Below, in pieces: positions 1-6,963 of a stretch of 13,300 bases of DNA; positions within the stretch are counted from its first letter, which is position 1; every line of letters starts with the position of its first letter. The translations under genes and the position numbers were made by a program. The notes beneath the pieces are model-generated. The model had not been told where the DNA came from. It saw nothing but the letters and a program-made list of their open reading frames with translations, and did no database searches. Origin of the DNA: Candidatus Thorarchaeota archaeon (GTDB taxonomy: Archaea; Asgardarchaeota; Thorarchaeia; Thorarchaeales; Thorarchaeaceae); the NCBI GenBank assembly GCA_016839345.1, contig JAEOUL010000349.1, positions 1 through 13,300 on the forward strand. Direction: 5' to 3'.

Positions 1-1885
1 AGGTATCTGAGAAGACCAATTCTAATTTTGCCGTATGATGCAAGGCAAAATCATAACATCTGTAGGCCAATTCCGAACCGTTTGACCAGAGATATCGGAC
101 GCCCCATATCCCAGCTGTCGTGTTTGTTTGTCCGAAGGTAACAGGCGAGCTACTAGCGGACCCGAGCCCTCCAGTTGATGATGATTCAGCCCAGATAGTA
201 CAGTTTGGCAACACCCAAGTGAAGTTGATTGGATCTGATAAAATGGGAGTGTCAAATGGGGTTCCAACAGTTACAGACAGGCGTGCAAGATCAAAACTAT
301 GAAAGATATCCTCAGTTACCCAATCTGGTATTCCCGAGTCATATCGCTCAATTTCTGCCGATGATGCATAGTTTGCTGAATCACTAGTAATTTTCCACCA
401 ACCTAGCCTATCGAGAATGGATGCAGGAATGAGGATTGCATTCACATTCAATGTACAACTTGAGGTCACATCACTCAAGAATGGATCAAAGATTGTAAAA
501 TTGTCCCAGTCAGAAGGATGATTGATTGTGATTGTTAGATCCTCATAAACACCAAGAAATCCGAGGTAGGTGTACATTTCCAAATTCCCGCTCTGTCCTG
601 ATTCAATGATGTAAGAAACACCTTGTTTTGAAATATCAGTGGTCCAACTTGTGTTTAGGAAACGATGATTGAGTAAATGGATAGTGTAATCAAATGATAC
701 ACTTGTGTTGGAGCGGATTGAGAACTCGAGGGGAGTTGTTTCCCAAAAGTCGGAGTTAATAATTTCACCATATCCGGAACTAGAGTCCCCAAAGATTTGA
801 GAGGTCAAGCCATTTACTGAAAACTCTAGATTTACGGCCTCACAAGTTGGAGGTGTTAAACCAATAAGAGATACATCATCAAAGTAAACCGTGATATATT
901 GTGTATGAATCGATCCGTCTTCTACTCCATTATTATCGTAATCATACCTCTTATCGAGGATTAGTAATTGATCAAACTCCAAACCAATCTCAAAAATGAA
1001 GGATTCAGGTGCATCAGTTATTGAAATTGGAATCACTCCAATATCTGTCCAGACTGCCCTCTCTGATAAAGTTAGCAGACTCATATTCCATACAGGAACA
1101 CCATCAATGAAGACCTTAATACTGCAGTTTCCAGATATTGGAGTCAATGGGTTCAAATCAAGAGGACCTCTCAAATAAAGGAAATCAAAGTTGAGTAAGA
1201 AGTCATCTGTATTCGGAATGTTCTGAACTGTTTGTGCCCAGATAACTTTGATTCCAGCATCATGACCAAATGCATTCTGACCAACTTTTCCACCTTGATT
1301 TTCCACACTTATGTATTGACGACCGGTATCGTCGTAAGTCGATAACTGAGAATCATCACCATAAGTTGAGGTGTCATTACTATCGGATATCCATCCATAT
1401 GGGTAGAAAACTGCTGTACCGTTAGGATTGACATTGACTCCAGGGATGCCTTGGTCAAAGGTTCCATTAATCACATATAGATGCTCAAGGTTCCTGACAT
1501 TAATACTTGCATTACTGGCAACCCATGCATGTGCTGTATCAATTTCTAGAGTCTGTTGAGTATTTATAGCTGTATCAGTTCGAGCTGAAATATTCCCAGT
1601 TGAATAATAGCCACTCTGTTCAACTTCTAATGGATCTAGAGTTCCAGATGCGGGAATTAATGTGTGAACATCTTCAGATAAATCGAGATTGTTTCGTAGA
1701 TATTGTGCATCATTCTGTTCAGCATCTTCCTCAAACAACGGAACTTCAGGTGGTTTGACTGATATTGAATCATTATTAATGATGGAGAGGGTTCCTACTG
1801 AAGTCTGCATTGAGGTATGATATATCGGAAGTACAATCAGAAGCATAAGAAGCAAGCTCATGCATCGAAGGTTCCTTGATTGCAT
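1..1885 (-). CDS. Large secreted surface glycoprotein, paralogue of the neighbouring gene (3' end beyond window)
   Basis: I translated this frame by hand. It is open without a stop from an ATG at 1885 down to the left edge (628 residues), so the C-terminal part lies outside the window. Residues 1-27 form a signal-peptide-like start (MQSRNLRCMSLLLMLLIVLP). The rest aligns almost without gaps to the first ~620 residues of the product of 2011-5535, with roughly half the residues identical. Shared landmarks are VEQ-GY, ARTDT, WVAS, NGTF, GNCSI, VWNMSLL, FDD-S, SNTSVSF, LLNHRFLN, DRLGWWK and LWSNGSELAY. About 15 NxS/T sequons suggest an N-glycosylated extracellular protein. A D-Y-D-N-N-G loop (near nt 940) resembles a DxDxDG calcium loop. 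The segment ending in FDDVSL looks like a jelly-roll (carbohydrate-binding-like) module; this is inference. AGGAAG at 1895-1900, 9 nt before the ATG, supports the start. Whether it ends in a transmembrane helix and cytoplasmic domain like its paralogue cannot be seen. Confidence 0.85.
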   Translation of the reverse strand, partial: MQSRNLRCMSLLLMLLIVLPIYHTSMQTSVGTLSIINNDSISVKPPEVPLFEEDAEQNDAQYLRNNLDLSEDVHTLIPASGTLDPLEVEQSGYYSTGNISARTDTAINTQQTLEIDTAHAWVASNASINVRNLEHLYVINGTFDQGIPGVNVNPNGTAVFYPYGWISDSNDTSTYGDDSQLSTYDDTGRQYISVENQGGKVGQNAFGHDAGIKVIWAQTVQNIPNTDDFLLNFDFLYLRGPLDLNPLTPISGNCSIKVFIDGVPVWNMSLLTLSERAVWTDIGVIPISITDAPESFIFEIGLEFDQLLILDKRYDYDNNGVEDGSIHTQYITVYFDDVSLIGLTPPTCEAVNLEFSVNGLTSQIFGDSSSGYGEIINSDFWETTPLEFSIRSNTSVSFDYTIHLLNHRFLNTSWTTDISKQGVSYIIESGQSGNLEMYTYLGFLGVYEDLTITINHPSDWDNFTIFDPFLSDVTSSCTLNVNAILIPASILDRLGWWKITSDSANYASSAEIERYDSGIPDWVTEDIFHSFDLARLSVTVGTPFDTPILSDPINFTWVLPNCTIWAESSSTGGLGSASSSPVTFGQTNTTAGIWGVRYLWSNGSELAYRCYDFALHHTAKLELVFSDT

Positions 1886-1894
1886 CCCCAAATA

Positions 1895-1900
1895 CTTCCT
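1895..1900 (-). promoter_or_regulatory. Ribosome binding site for the 1-1885 surface protein
   Basis: The minus strand reads AGGAAG, 9 nt upstream of the ATG at 1885. This matches the anti-Shine-Dalgarno end of archaeal 16S rRNA well enough to choose this ATG over the nearby downstream methionines in the signal peptide. Confidence 0.6.
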
Positions 1901-1933
1901 GTACGTATATCCTAGAAGCTGAGTCCTGAAAGT

Positions 1934-1942
1934 CAATATAAT
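1934..1942 (-). promoter_or_regulatory. Candidate TATA box of the 1-1885 gene
   Basis: In the 125-nt gap between the two surface-protein genes the minus strand reads GATTATATTG, centred about 53 nt upstream of the ATG at 1885. An archaeal start site ~25 nt downstream would give a leader of about 27 nt containing the AGGAAG ribosome site. The upstream paralogue has a nearly identical core (GTTATATTG). A second weak candidate, TTTATACAATG, lies around 1992-2002 just after the preceding stop codon. Apart from these sites I see nothing else in 1886-2010. Confidence 0.4.
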
Positions 1943-2010
1943 CTTACTTCGGATATTGATGATAATTGGCTGTTTCCCAATGTTAGTAATTCATTGTATA
2001 AATTCTAAAT

Positions 2011-5000
2011 CTACTCGGAATCTAATGGAAGTTCATCGTCATACAAGTAGATTGGTAAAATGAATTCTTCCTCTATCGCTCTGAAAACACCAGTATAGAT
2101 ATCATCTGGGTTAATTTCAAGAGAGTTCAATAAATGGATTAATCTCGTGAGATTGAATGACTCTGGCATTTCCTCTACCTTTAGAGCGTTCTCTATAAAC
2201 CTCAAGGATTTTGGAAATTTCTTCTCCCCTATCTGATATATACGAATGAGAGAACCATCCATAAAATCATCAAACATCCACTCGAAGGTTCTACTTGTTT
2301 TAGCATCAATGACTTGTGCGCTAGCCAAAGCTAATGTATCATCAAACATCATTCCGATTGCACGGGCATAACCAACCATTTTCAGTTCTTGCTCAACAGA
2401 TGGAGTTGTCATGGTTATGAAAGCGCAGATAAGATTCTCAGTGGGTACTGTACGCATGACATCAGAAATGGGGATTAACGTGTAATTCTCAGTTGATCCA
2501 ACATCGATTTCTTCTCTAAAAACCATTATAGCTGTGATAAAAGCTGAGAGCAGGCCTTCTTCAAATCCTCCTTTGAACACTTGGGAGTATATGGGGACTC
2601 CACTATCCTTGTGGAGAACAATGAAACCGAGAATATTATTTGCATCATTTAACCGATTCTTGAATGAAACGGCTGATGTGTGTTTCTCTCGCCTTCTACG
2701 TATCCGAACCCTTTGTCCCATAACTGCTACGATTGCTACAGCTACGATGATACCAATTTGCCCTGAATATGATATTAGAATAATGAATATTCGCCAATTA
2801 ATATTATATATTGGAAATAGTGTTGCACTGAAGTCTTGAACCATTTGGTGATTATCCTTCTCGATTGAAATTATGACAGTATAGGTTCCACTGTCAGCAC
2901 TTGGCATAGGGATAGTGGCTGAATACACACCATCATTATCTTCATTCATCAAAGTATCAAAGTAGAGAACATCGCCAGGACGATAAATAGCAAGTGTCAC
3001 ATTTGCATCGACCACCAATGCTCGAGTATCTGATTCAACTATCCGAACCTCTATGTTAAATGGAGAGAGTTCAATTCCAGCAAGATTAGAGATTGATTCC
3101 ACCTCTACTTCTACATCATTAACGAGAAAAGATAGAACATGGGTTTGATCCTCAAAGCCCATCTTTGAAAACTTGATATGAAATCTGTAATCACCAGACT
3201 CCATTGGTACAAGGTTTAGATTGTAATGACCGGAACCAGTGTTTTCTACAATTGCCCATTCAGATCCTTCTTCAGAAATTTCCACAGTTGCGTCATCGAT
3301 GCCTGAATTGTTGGAAGCTATAGCATAGATGTATTCAAAGCTGTATTGTCTCCCATATACAAGAGGTGTTAAAGGACCCGTTGGTGTATCTAGGGAAGTT
3401 TGGAAATAAGAGTAGATTGATATCTGTAAAGAATCTGTTTCGAAACACGGAGTATAAGAAACAATATCAATTGTGAAATTACCTGCTCCAACGGGAGTCG
3501 TGTCGAAATCAGCGTGCCACCAGTTATTTACAATATCTACATTAAATTCAACATCAGGACCAATCCAATGTCCAACTATTGATACATCAGGATTCATGAT
3601 AAGCTGCTCATTATCTATATCGACGAATCTCAGAACGACACTCACAGGTTGACCAACAACTGTTTCCATTCGTTCTGAGAAAACTAATTCTAGAACGGCA
3701 GTGTGATGCAGCTCGAAAGATTGACAACCATATGCGAGCTCAGAACCGTTTGTCCACAGATATTTCACCCACCAAACACCGGCTGTAGTGTTTGATGGTC
3801 CAAATATTACTGGCGCGCTAACTACTGTTCCAAAGCCTATGTTGGATGTTTCCTCCCAGCTGGTACAATTTGGGAGAGCCCAAGTGAAATTTACTGGATT
3901 TGATAGTATTGGCGATTCTGTTGCTGTTCCAATAGACACATTGAGTCTCGCTGAATCATATGTATGAAAGATGCTCTCACTCACCCAAGTCGGAACACTT
4001 ACATCAAATCGCTCAACCATAGCTGAAGATGCATAGTTCGGGGCATCGCCTGTTAGCTTCCACCATCCTAGACGATCCGAGAGGGTTTCTGGAATTATTA
4101 TAGAGTCTTCATTACAAATACAGAGTGATGTAACGTTATCCAGAAATGGATCATAGACTTTGATGTTATCCCAGTCGTAGGGGTAATATATTATTAGATT
4201 TAGTTCCTCATATTCTTCTAAAAATCCCAGATAGAAATACATCTCCAAATTTCCGCACGTACCGGAATCAATAGTGTATGCGATTCCTTGTTCAAGGGTA
4301 TCAGTAGTCCAGCATGAATTAAGAAATCGGTGATTCAAGAGTCGCATATTATAGGTAAAGGAAACACTCGTGTTGGAAGTTATAACGAAATTAAGTGAGT
4401 CTATATCCCAATATGACTGGTTTTCAATTTGACTAAATCCAGTACCGCCCGAACCGATAATTGCATTAGAAGATCCATCGACTGAGAACTGAAGATCGAC
4501 TTCATCGCAATTTGGTGATGATGCTGATTCAAAAGAGAAATCATCAAAGAAGAGTGTAATAAAGTATGTATTCTGAATGCCATCAATGGTGCCATCAGAG
4601 TCGTAGTCAGTATTTGGATCTAATATCATAGTTTCATCAATAAACAATCCTATCTCAATTTCGAACGTGCCACTAAGATTTTCCAATGTCAAGGGGATTT
4701 CTCCTGAATCATACCAAACACCGCGTTGCTCTATAATTAGGAGGCTCATATTCCAGACCAAACTACCATCTATGTTAACAACAATAGAGCAGTTACCAAA
4801 TGGTACAGCACCAATTGGTCCCTTAAAGTAGAAATATCTGAATCTGAGTATGAAATCCTCACTAAAGGGGAGGTTTGTTGCGTTTTGAGTCCAAGTAATA
4901 TTTGTACCCGACGAATGTTGATAATCTCGTTCAGTAGCAGGACCTACTGGAGTGCCTTGATTCTCAACGATGACATAGTTCTCTACGCCAACAGTATAGG

Positions 5001-5535
5001 CAGCTATCTGTGTTTGGCCAGTATCTGTTGTGCTACTGTTTGCGTCCCAACCAAGAGGATGATAGGTGACATTGCCTGTTGGATTTATGTTCGTGCCAGG
5101 ATATCCCTCCTCAAAAGTACCGTTCTCAGCATAGATTCTCTTTAGATTCAAAAGGTCAACTTCTGCAGTACTTGCTACCCAATCGTGATCTGTATCAATT
5201 GTCATTATTTGTTCCGTGTTCAGAGTAGTATCTGTTCGCGCAAAAATAGAACCAGTTTCGTTGTAACCTCTCTGTTCAACACCAACAGGATTCAATATAC
5301 CAGAAACAGGATTTGGCACTTGTATTTGAGAGAGCGTTGAAATATCTTGAACTGGCACGTTATCTTTCGTTTGAAAGGGATGTAGGATGTTTCTGGAGAT
5401 GTGTGATGTGATATTATTGATCGAATTTTTTTGAATTGCAAATTGGTTTGCATCGTGGGAAAATGAAAATAGTATTAGAAATATCAAAATAAAAAATGTA
5501 AACCGATATTCCCCTTTATGCAATGCCCCAAACAT
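2011..5535 (-). CDS. Giant type I membrane glycoprotein with beta-sandwich ectodomain and cytoplasmic longin/roadblock-like domain
   Basis: A 1174-residue protein I cannot match to a named family. Residues 1-30 are a signal-peptide-like hydrophobic start. Residues ~50-610 are the region shared with the paralogue at 1-1885; they include a jelly-roll-like segment ending in FFDDFSF and a D-Y-D-S-D-G calcium-type loop. Residues ~612-900 form three Ig-like beta-sandwich repeats, recognisable by recurring G-x-Y/F edge strands (GAGNFTIDI, SGDYRFHIKF, SGTYTVIISI). About 21 NxS/T sequons sit in the ectodomain. One transmembrane helix follows at ~906-936, with stop-transfer RIRRRREK, so the remaining ~230 residues should be cytoplasmic. 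Residues ~965-1070 read NILGFIVLHKDSGVPIYS, then a helix LLSAFITAIMVFREEI and later LICAFITM: the longin/roadblock-like pattern common in Asgard archaeal proteins. A role in sensing or adhesion coupled to cytoplasmic trafficking or GTPase machinery is inference. It lies 70 nt downstream of the GTP cyclohydrolase gene. Confidence 0.88.
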   Translation of the reverse strand: MFGALHKGEYRFTFFILIFLILFSFSHDANQFAIQKNSINNITSHISRNILHPFQTKDNVPVQDISTLSQIQVPNPVSGILNPVGVEQRGYNETGSIFARTDTTLNTEQIMTIDTDHDWVASTAEVDLLNLKRIYAENGTFEEGYPGTNINPTGNVTYHPLGWDANSSTTDTGQTQIAAYTVGVENYVIVENQGTPVGPATERDYQHSSGTNITWTQNATNLPFSEDFILRFRYFYFKGPIGAVPFGNCSIVVNIDGSLVWNMSLLIIEQRGVWYDSGEIPLTLENLSGTFEIEIGLFIDETMILDPNTDYDSDGTIDGIQNTYFITLFFDDFSFESASSPNCDEVDLQFSVDGSSNAIIGSGGTGFSQIENQSYWDIDSLNFVITSNTSVSFTYNMRLLNHRFLNSCWTTDTLEQGIAYTIDSGTCGNLEMYFYLGFLEEYEELNLIIYYPYDWDNIKVYDPFLDNVTSLCICNEDSIIIPETLSDRLGWWKLTGDAPNYASSAMVERFDVSVPTWVSESIFHTYDSARLNVSIGTATESPILSNPVNFTWALPNCTSWEETSNIGFGTVVSAPVIFGPSNTTAGVWWVKYLWTNGSELAYGCQSFELHHTAVLELVFSERMETVVGQPVSVVLRFVDIDNEQLIMNPDVSIVGHWIGPDVEFNVDIVNNWWHADFDTTPVGAGNFTIDIVSYTPCFETDSLQISIYSYFQTSLDTPTGPLTPLVYGRQYSFEYIYAIASNNSGIDDATVEISEEGSEWAIVENTGSGHYNLNLVPMESGDYRFHIKFSKMGFEDQTHVLSFLVNDVEVEVESISNLAGIELSPFNIEVRIVESDTRALVVDANVTLAIYRPGDVLYFDTLMNEDNDGVYSATIPMPSADSGTYTVIISIEKDNHQMVQDFSATLFPIYNINWRIFIILISYSGQIGIIVAVAIVAVMGQRVRIRRRREKHTSAVSFKNRLNDANNILGFIVLHKDSGVPIYSQVFKGGFEEGLLSAFITAIMVFREEIDVGSTENYTLIPISDVMRTVPTENLICAFITMTTPSVEQELKMVGYARAIGMMFDDTLALASAQVIDAKTSRTFEWMFDDFMDGSLIRIYQIGEKKFPKSLRFIENALKVEEMPESFNLTRLIHLLNSLEINPDDIYTGVFRAIEEEFILPIYLYDDELPLDSE

Positions 5536-5562
5536 CCTATTCGATTGTAATATCTAATGGTT

Positions 5563-5569
5563 AAAAAAA
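5563..5569 (-). terminator. Candidate T-tract terminator for the ligase-PTPS-cyclohydrolase cluster
   Basis: Downstream of the cyclohydrolase stop codon the minus strand carries T5 (5596-5600) and then T7 (5563-5569). Oligo-T runs are typical intrinsic archaeal terminators. The tract lies in the same 70-nt gap as the putative promoter of the surface-protein gene, so it could equally be part of that promoter's initially transcribed region. Confidence 0.35.
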
Positions 5570-5578
5570 CAATATAAC
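5570..5578 (-). promoter_or_regulatory. Candidate TATA box of the 2011-5535 surface-protein gene
   Basis: The minus strand reads GTTATATTG, centred about 39 nt upstream of the ATG at 5535. This predicts a start site near 5549 and a short leader of ~14 nt. No convincing Shine-Dalgarno precedes the ATG (only AGG directly next to it), which fits a short-leader transcript. The core matches the candidate box of the downstream paralogue (TTATATTG in both). Confidence 0.4.
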
Positions 5579-5605
5579 ATTAGTTAGTATATGAGCTAAA
5601 AACCA

Positions 5606-6418
5606 TCAGTCACCATTTGTAACTATTCGACCTTGAGCGATGACATCGTGTTTGTGGATACTTTCTAGTGATCGCGCTTCTGCAAACATTTCGAGGTCTC
5701 GGTCCTGATACTTCTCTTTTGCATGCTGGAGGATGTTGCGACAGACATCCTCGACAAGGAGCGGGTTATCATGCATTTCTTTAGTAACATAAACCTCATC
5801 CTCAAGCTTCAGAAGTGAGTATGTCTTGCTGGAGAATGAGTTCTCAATGATTTCAATCATGGTTCCGTATGTTGGAATTTCATCAATCTCCCCAACTATT
5901 CTTAGTTTTCCGAACGCCCGCTGAATGTGCGTAAGACCATCATTGTTTACCATGCAATGAGGACAGACAGTATTTCCGATAACTTTCAATTCCACGTCAT
6001 GCATGAATGGTTTACCCTCTTCCATTGTCGTTATTGCAGTGACATCACAGACTTCCCAAGTTCTCTTTGTAGACACAGGTGTGTGACTCTCATATCCAAA
6101 CTCGAATTCGAACTTAACTTGACCTCGTTTGAAATTATGTTTCTTTGAAAGACCCTCAAGTATTCGCATCTGAATGTGTTCAATAGACGGATGGACTCTG
6201 AATTGATCACTTAGCTCCTCAGTCATTGATTCAACTAGACGGGACATGTGAACCCCTTTCATTTCTGCAGGGAGGTTAATTGTGATGTCAACCTTGGGGA
6301 GAATATGATGTCGAACACCACTGCGTTCAGTGATTACGAATGTTTTGAGATTCTTGACCCCCACTTTGTTAAGTTGAATCCTATGTTTGGGTCGTTCATT
6401 CTGAGTATCAATGACCAA
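5606..6418 (-). CDS. mptA: GTP cyclohydrolase of the MptA/FolE2 family
   Basis: The 270-residue product has the layout of the COG1469 family (GTP cyclohydrolase IV MptA / IB FolE2). These metal-dependent enzymes open the guanine ring of GTP in the first step of archaeal pterin synthesis. MptA makes dihydroneopterin 2',3'-cyclic phosphate; bacterial FolE2 makes the triphosphate. Visible family marks are VGVKNLKTFV near the N-terminus, VCPHCMVNN at 151-159 with C152 and C155 as metal-ligand candidates, H164 in THIQR, acidic E192/E206/E208, and a C-terminal histidine pair H255/H257. The start is TTG at 6418, with GAGAGG 8 nt upstream; an in-frame TGA five codons upstream rules out a longer form. 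It follows the PTPS-family gene by 29 nt, so the two are probably co-transcribed and act in the same pathway. MptA versus FolE2 product type cannot be decided from sequence alone, and the deazaguanine/archaeosine route is also possible. Confidence 0.9.
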   Translation of the reverse strand: MVIDTQNERPKHRIQLNKVGVKNLKTFVITERSGVRHHILPKVDITINLPAEMKGVHMSRLVESMTEELSDQFRVHPSIEHIQMRILEGLSKKHNFKRGQVKFEFEFGYESHTPVSTKRTWEVCDVTAITTMEEGKPFMHDVELKVIGNTVCPHCMVNNDGLTHIQRAFGKLRIVGEIDEIPTYGTMIEIIENSFSSKTYSLLKLEDEVYVTKEMHDNPLLVEDVCRNILQHAKEKYQDRDLEMFAEARSLESIHKHDVIAQGRIVTNGD

Positions 6419-6426
6419 TTTGCGCG

Positions 6427-6432
6427 CCTCTC
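6427..6432 (-). promoter_or_regulatory. Ribosome binding site deciding a TTG start (cyclohydrolase)
   Basis: The minus strand reads GAGAGG, 8 nt before the TTG at 6418. No ATG or GTG exists between the in-frame upstream stop and this codon, so the site supports the TTG as initiator. Confidence 0.65.
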
Positions 6433-6447
6433 AGTTTTCTAGGGATG

Positions 6448-6900
6448 TCATGTTCGTGTGTAACAACCTAAGTTTCCTTCACTCTCACTCACACATACCT
6501 TCACTGTGAAATCTTTTGGAAACTCCAGGTGTTCCAAAATATATTGAGCAAGCAGTTCAGCGGTTGTGGCTTCTGTTGCAATGATTACACAATCCTCAGC
6601 AGGGAAGACATAACGTTTCTCTGCCGCAGAGACCTCGATGAATCCATCTGATTTTGAGATTTTGATGGTATCAGAATCTCCGGGAAGCAAAACCTTGTGG
6701 TCTAGAGTCTTACAGATATCTAGAGCCTTTGATTTCACTTCTCTGAAATCGTAGACCATTCCATTATTGTTCAAAGGTCCTGTGAGCTTAATCTGAAGTG
6801 AATAGTTATGTCCATGAAGGTTCTCAATATCATCCCCACTCTTCAGAAAATGGGATGCGCTGAAGTGCATCCTTTGGTCTTTTACAAGGACGCTATGCAA
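6448..6900 (-). CDS. 6-pyruvoyl-tetrahydropterin synthase family protein (PTPS-III-like / QueD homologue)
   Basis: The 150-residue product is a COG0720 (PTPS/QueD) enzyme, a small T-fold protein acting on dihydroneopterin triphosphate. Zinc ligands are visible: H17 in FSASHFL, then H29 and H31 in LHGHNY. Also present are MVYDFREVK (48-56), LDHKVL (66-71), ATEATTAELLA (108-118) and VSESEGN (137-143), which supply the other active-site and pterin-binding positions. The usual catalytic cysteine four residues before HGH is isoleucine (I25) and glutamate is at 26, giving ExxHGH. As I recall the family, this motif marks PTPS-III, which cleaves the side chain to give 6-hydroxymethyl-dihydropterin instead of pyruvoyl- or carboxy-tetrahydropterin. 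With the adjacent cyclohydrolase this suggests an early folate/methanopterin segment without a separate aldolase; the archaeosine pathway is the alternative. The start is TTG, with GGAGG 7 nt upstream. Confidence 0.88.
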   Translation of the reverse strand: MHSVLVKDQRMHFSASHFLKSGDDIENLHGHNYSLQIKLTGPLNNNGMVYDFREVKSKALDICKTLDHKVLLPGDSDTIKISKSDGFIEVSAAEKRYVFPAEDCVIIATEATTAELLAQYILEHLEFPKDFTVKVCVSESEGNLGCYTRT

Positions 6901-6907
6901 TAGAAAG

Positions 6908-6912
6908 CCTCC
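6908..6912 (-). promoter_or_regulatory. Ribosome binding site deciding a TTG start (PTPS-family gene)
   Basis: The minus strand reads GGAGG, 7 nt upstream of the TTG at 6900. Near-perfect strength and spacing favour this TTG over the internal ATG at residue 11, which would cut off the beginning of the first strand. Confidence 0.75.
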
Positions 6913-6963
6913 GGATATAGAATGGCTACAAACGAGGTTGCATGTAAAACTGCCGGAAGCACA

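Noticed and set aside
1..1885. Possible pseudogene or long intergenic region, since no complete frame ends inside the window
   Set aside because: Hand translation of the minus strand from ATG 1885 shows 628 codons without a stop and full-length similarity to the neighbour; it is simply cut by the window edge.
1886..2010. tRNA or small RNA in the largest intergenic gap
   Set aside because: No cloverleaf, T-loop-like sequence or strong hairpin was seen; the gap is AT-rich and fits a promoter.
4401..4595. Short alternative-frame reading frame inside the large surface gene
   Set aside because: It lies in another frame of a well-supported gene and resembles no protein family; several similar plus-strand shadows (for example 2534-2839, 4885-5145) were dropped for the same reason.
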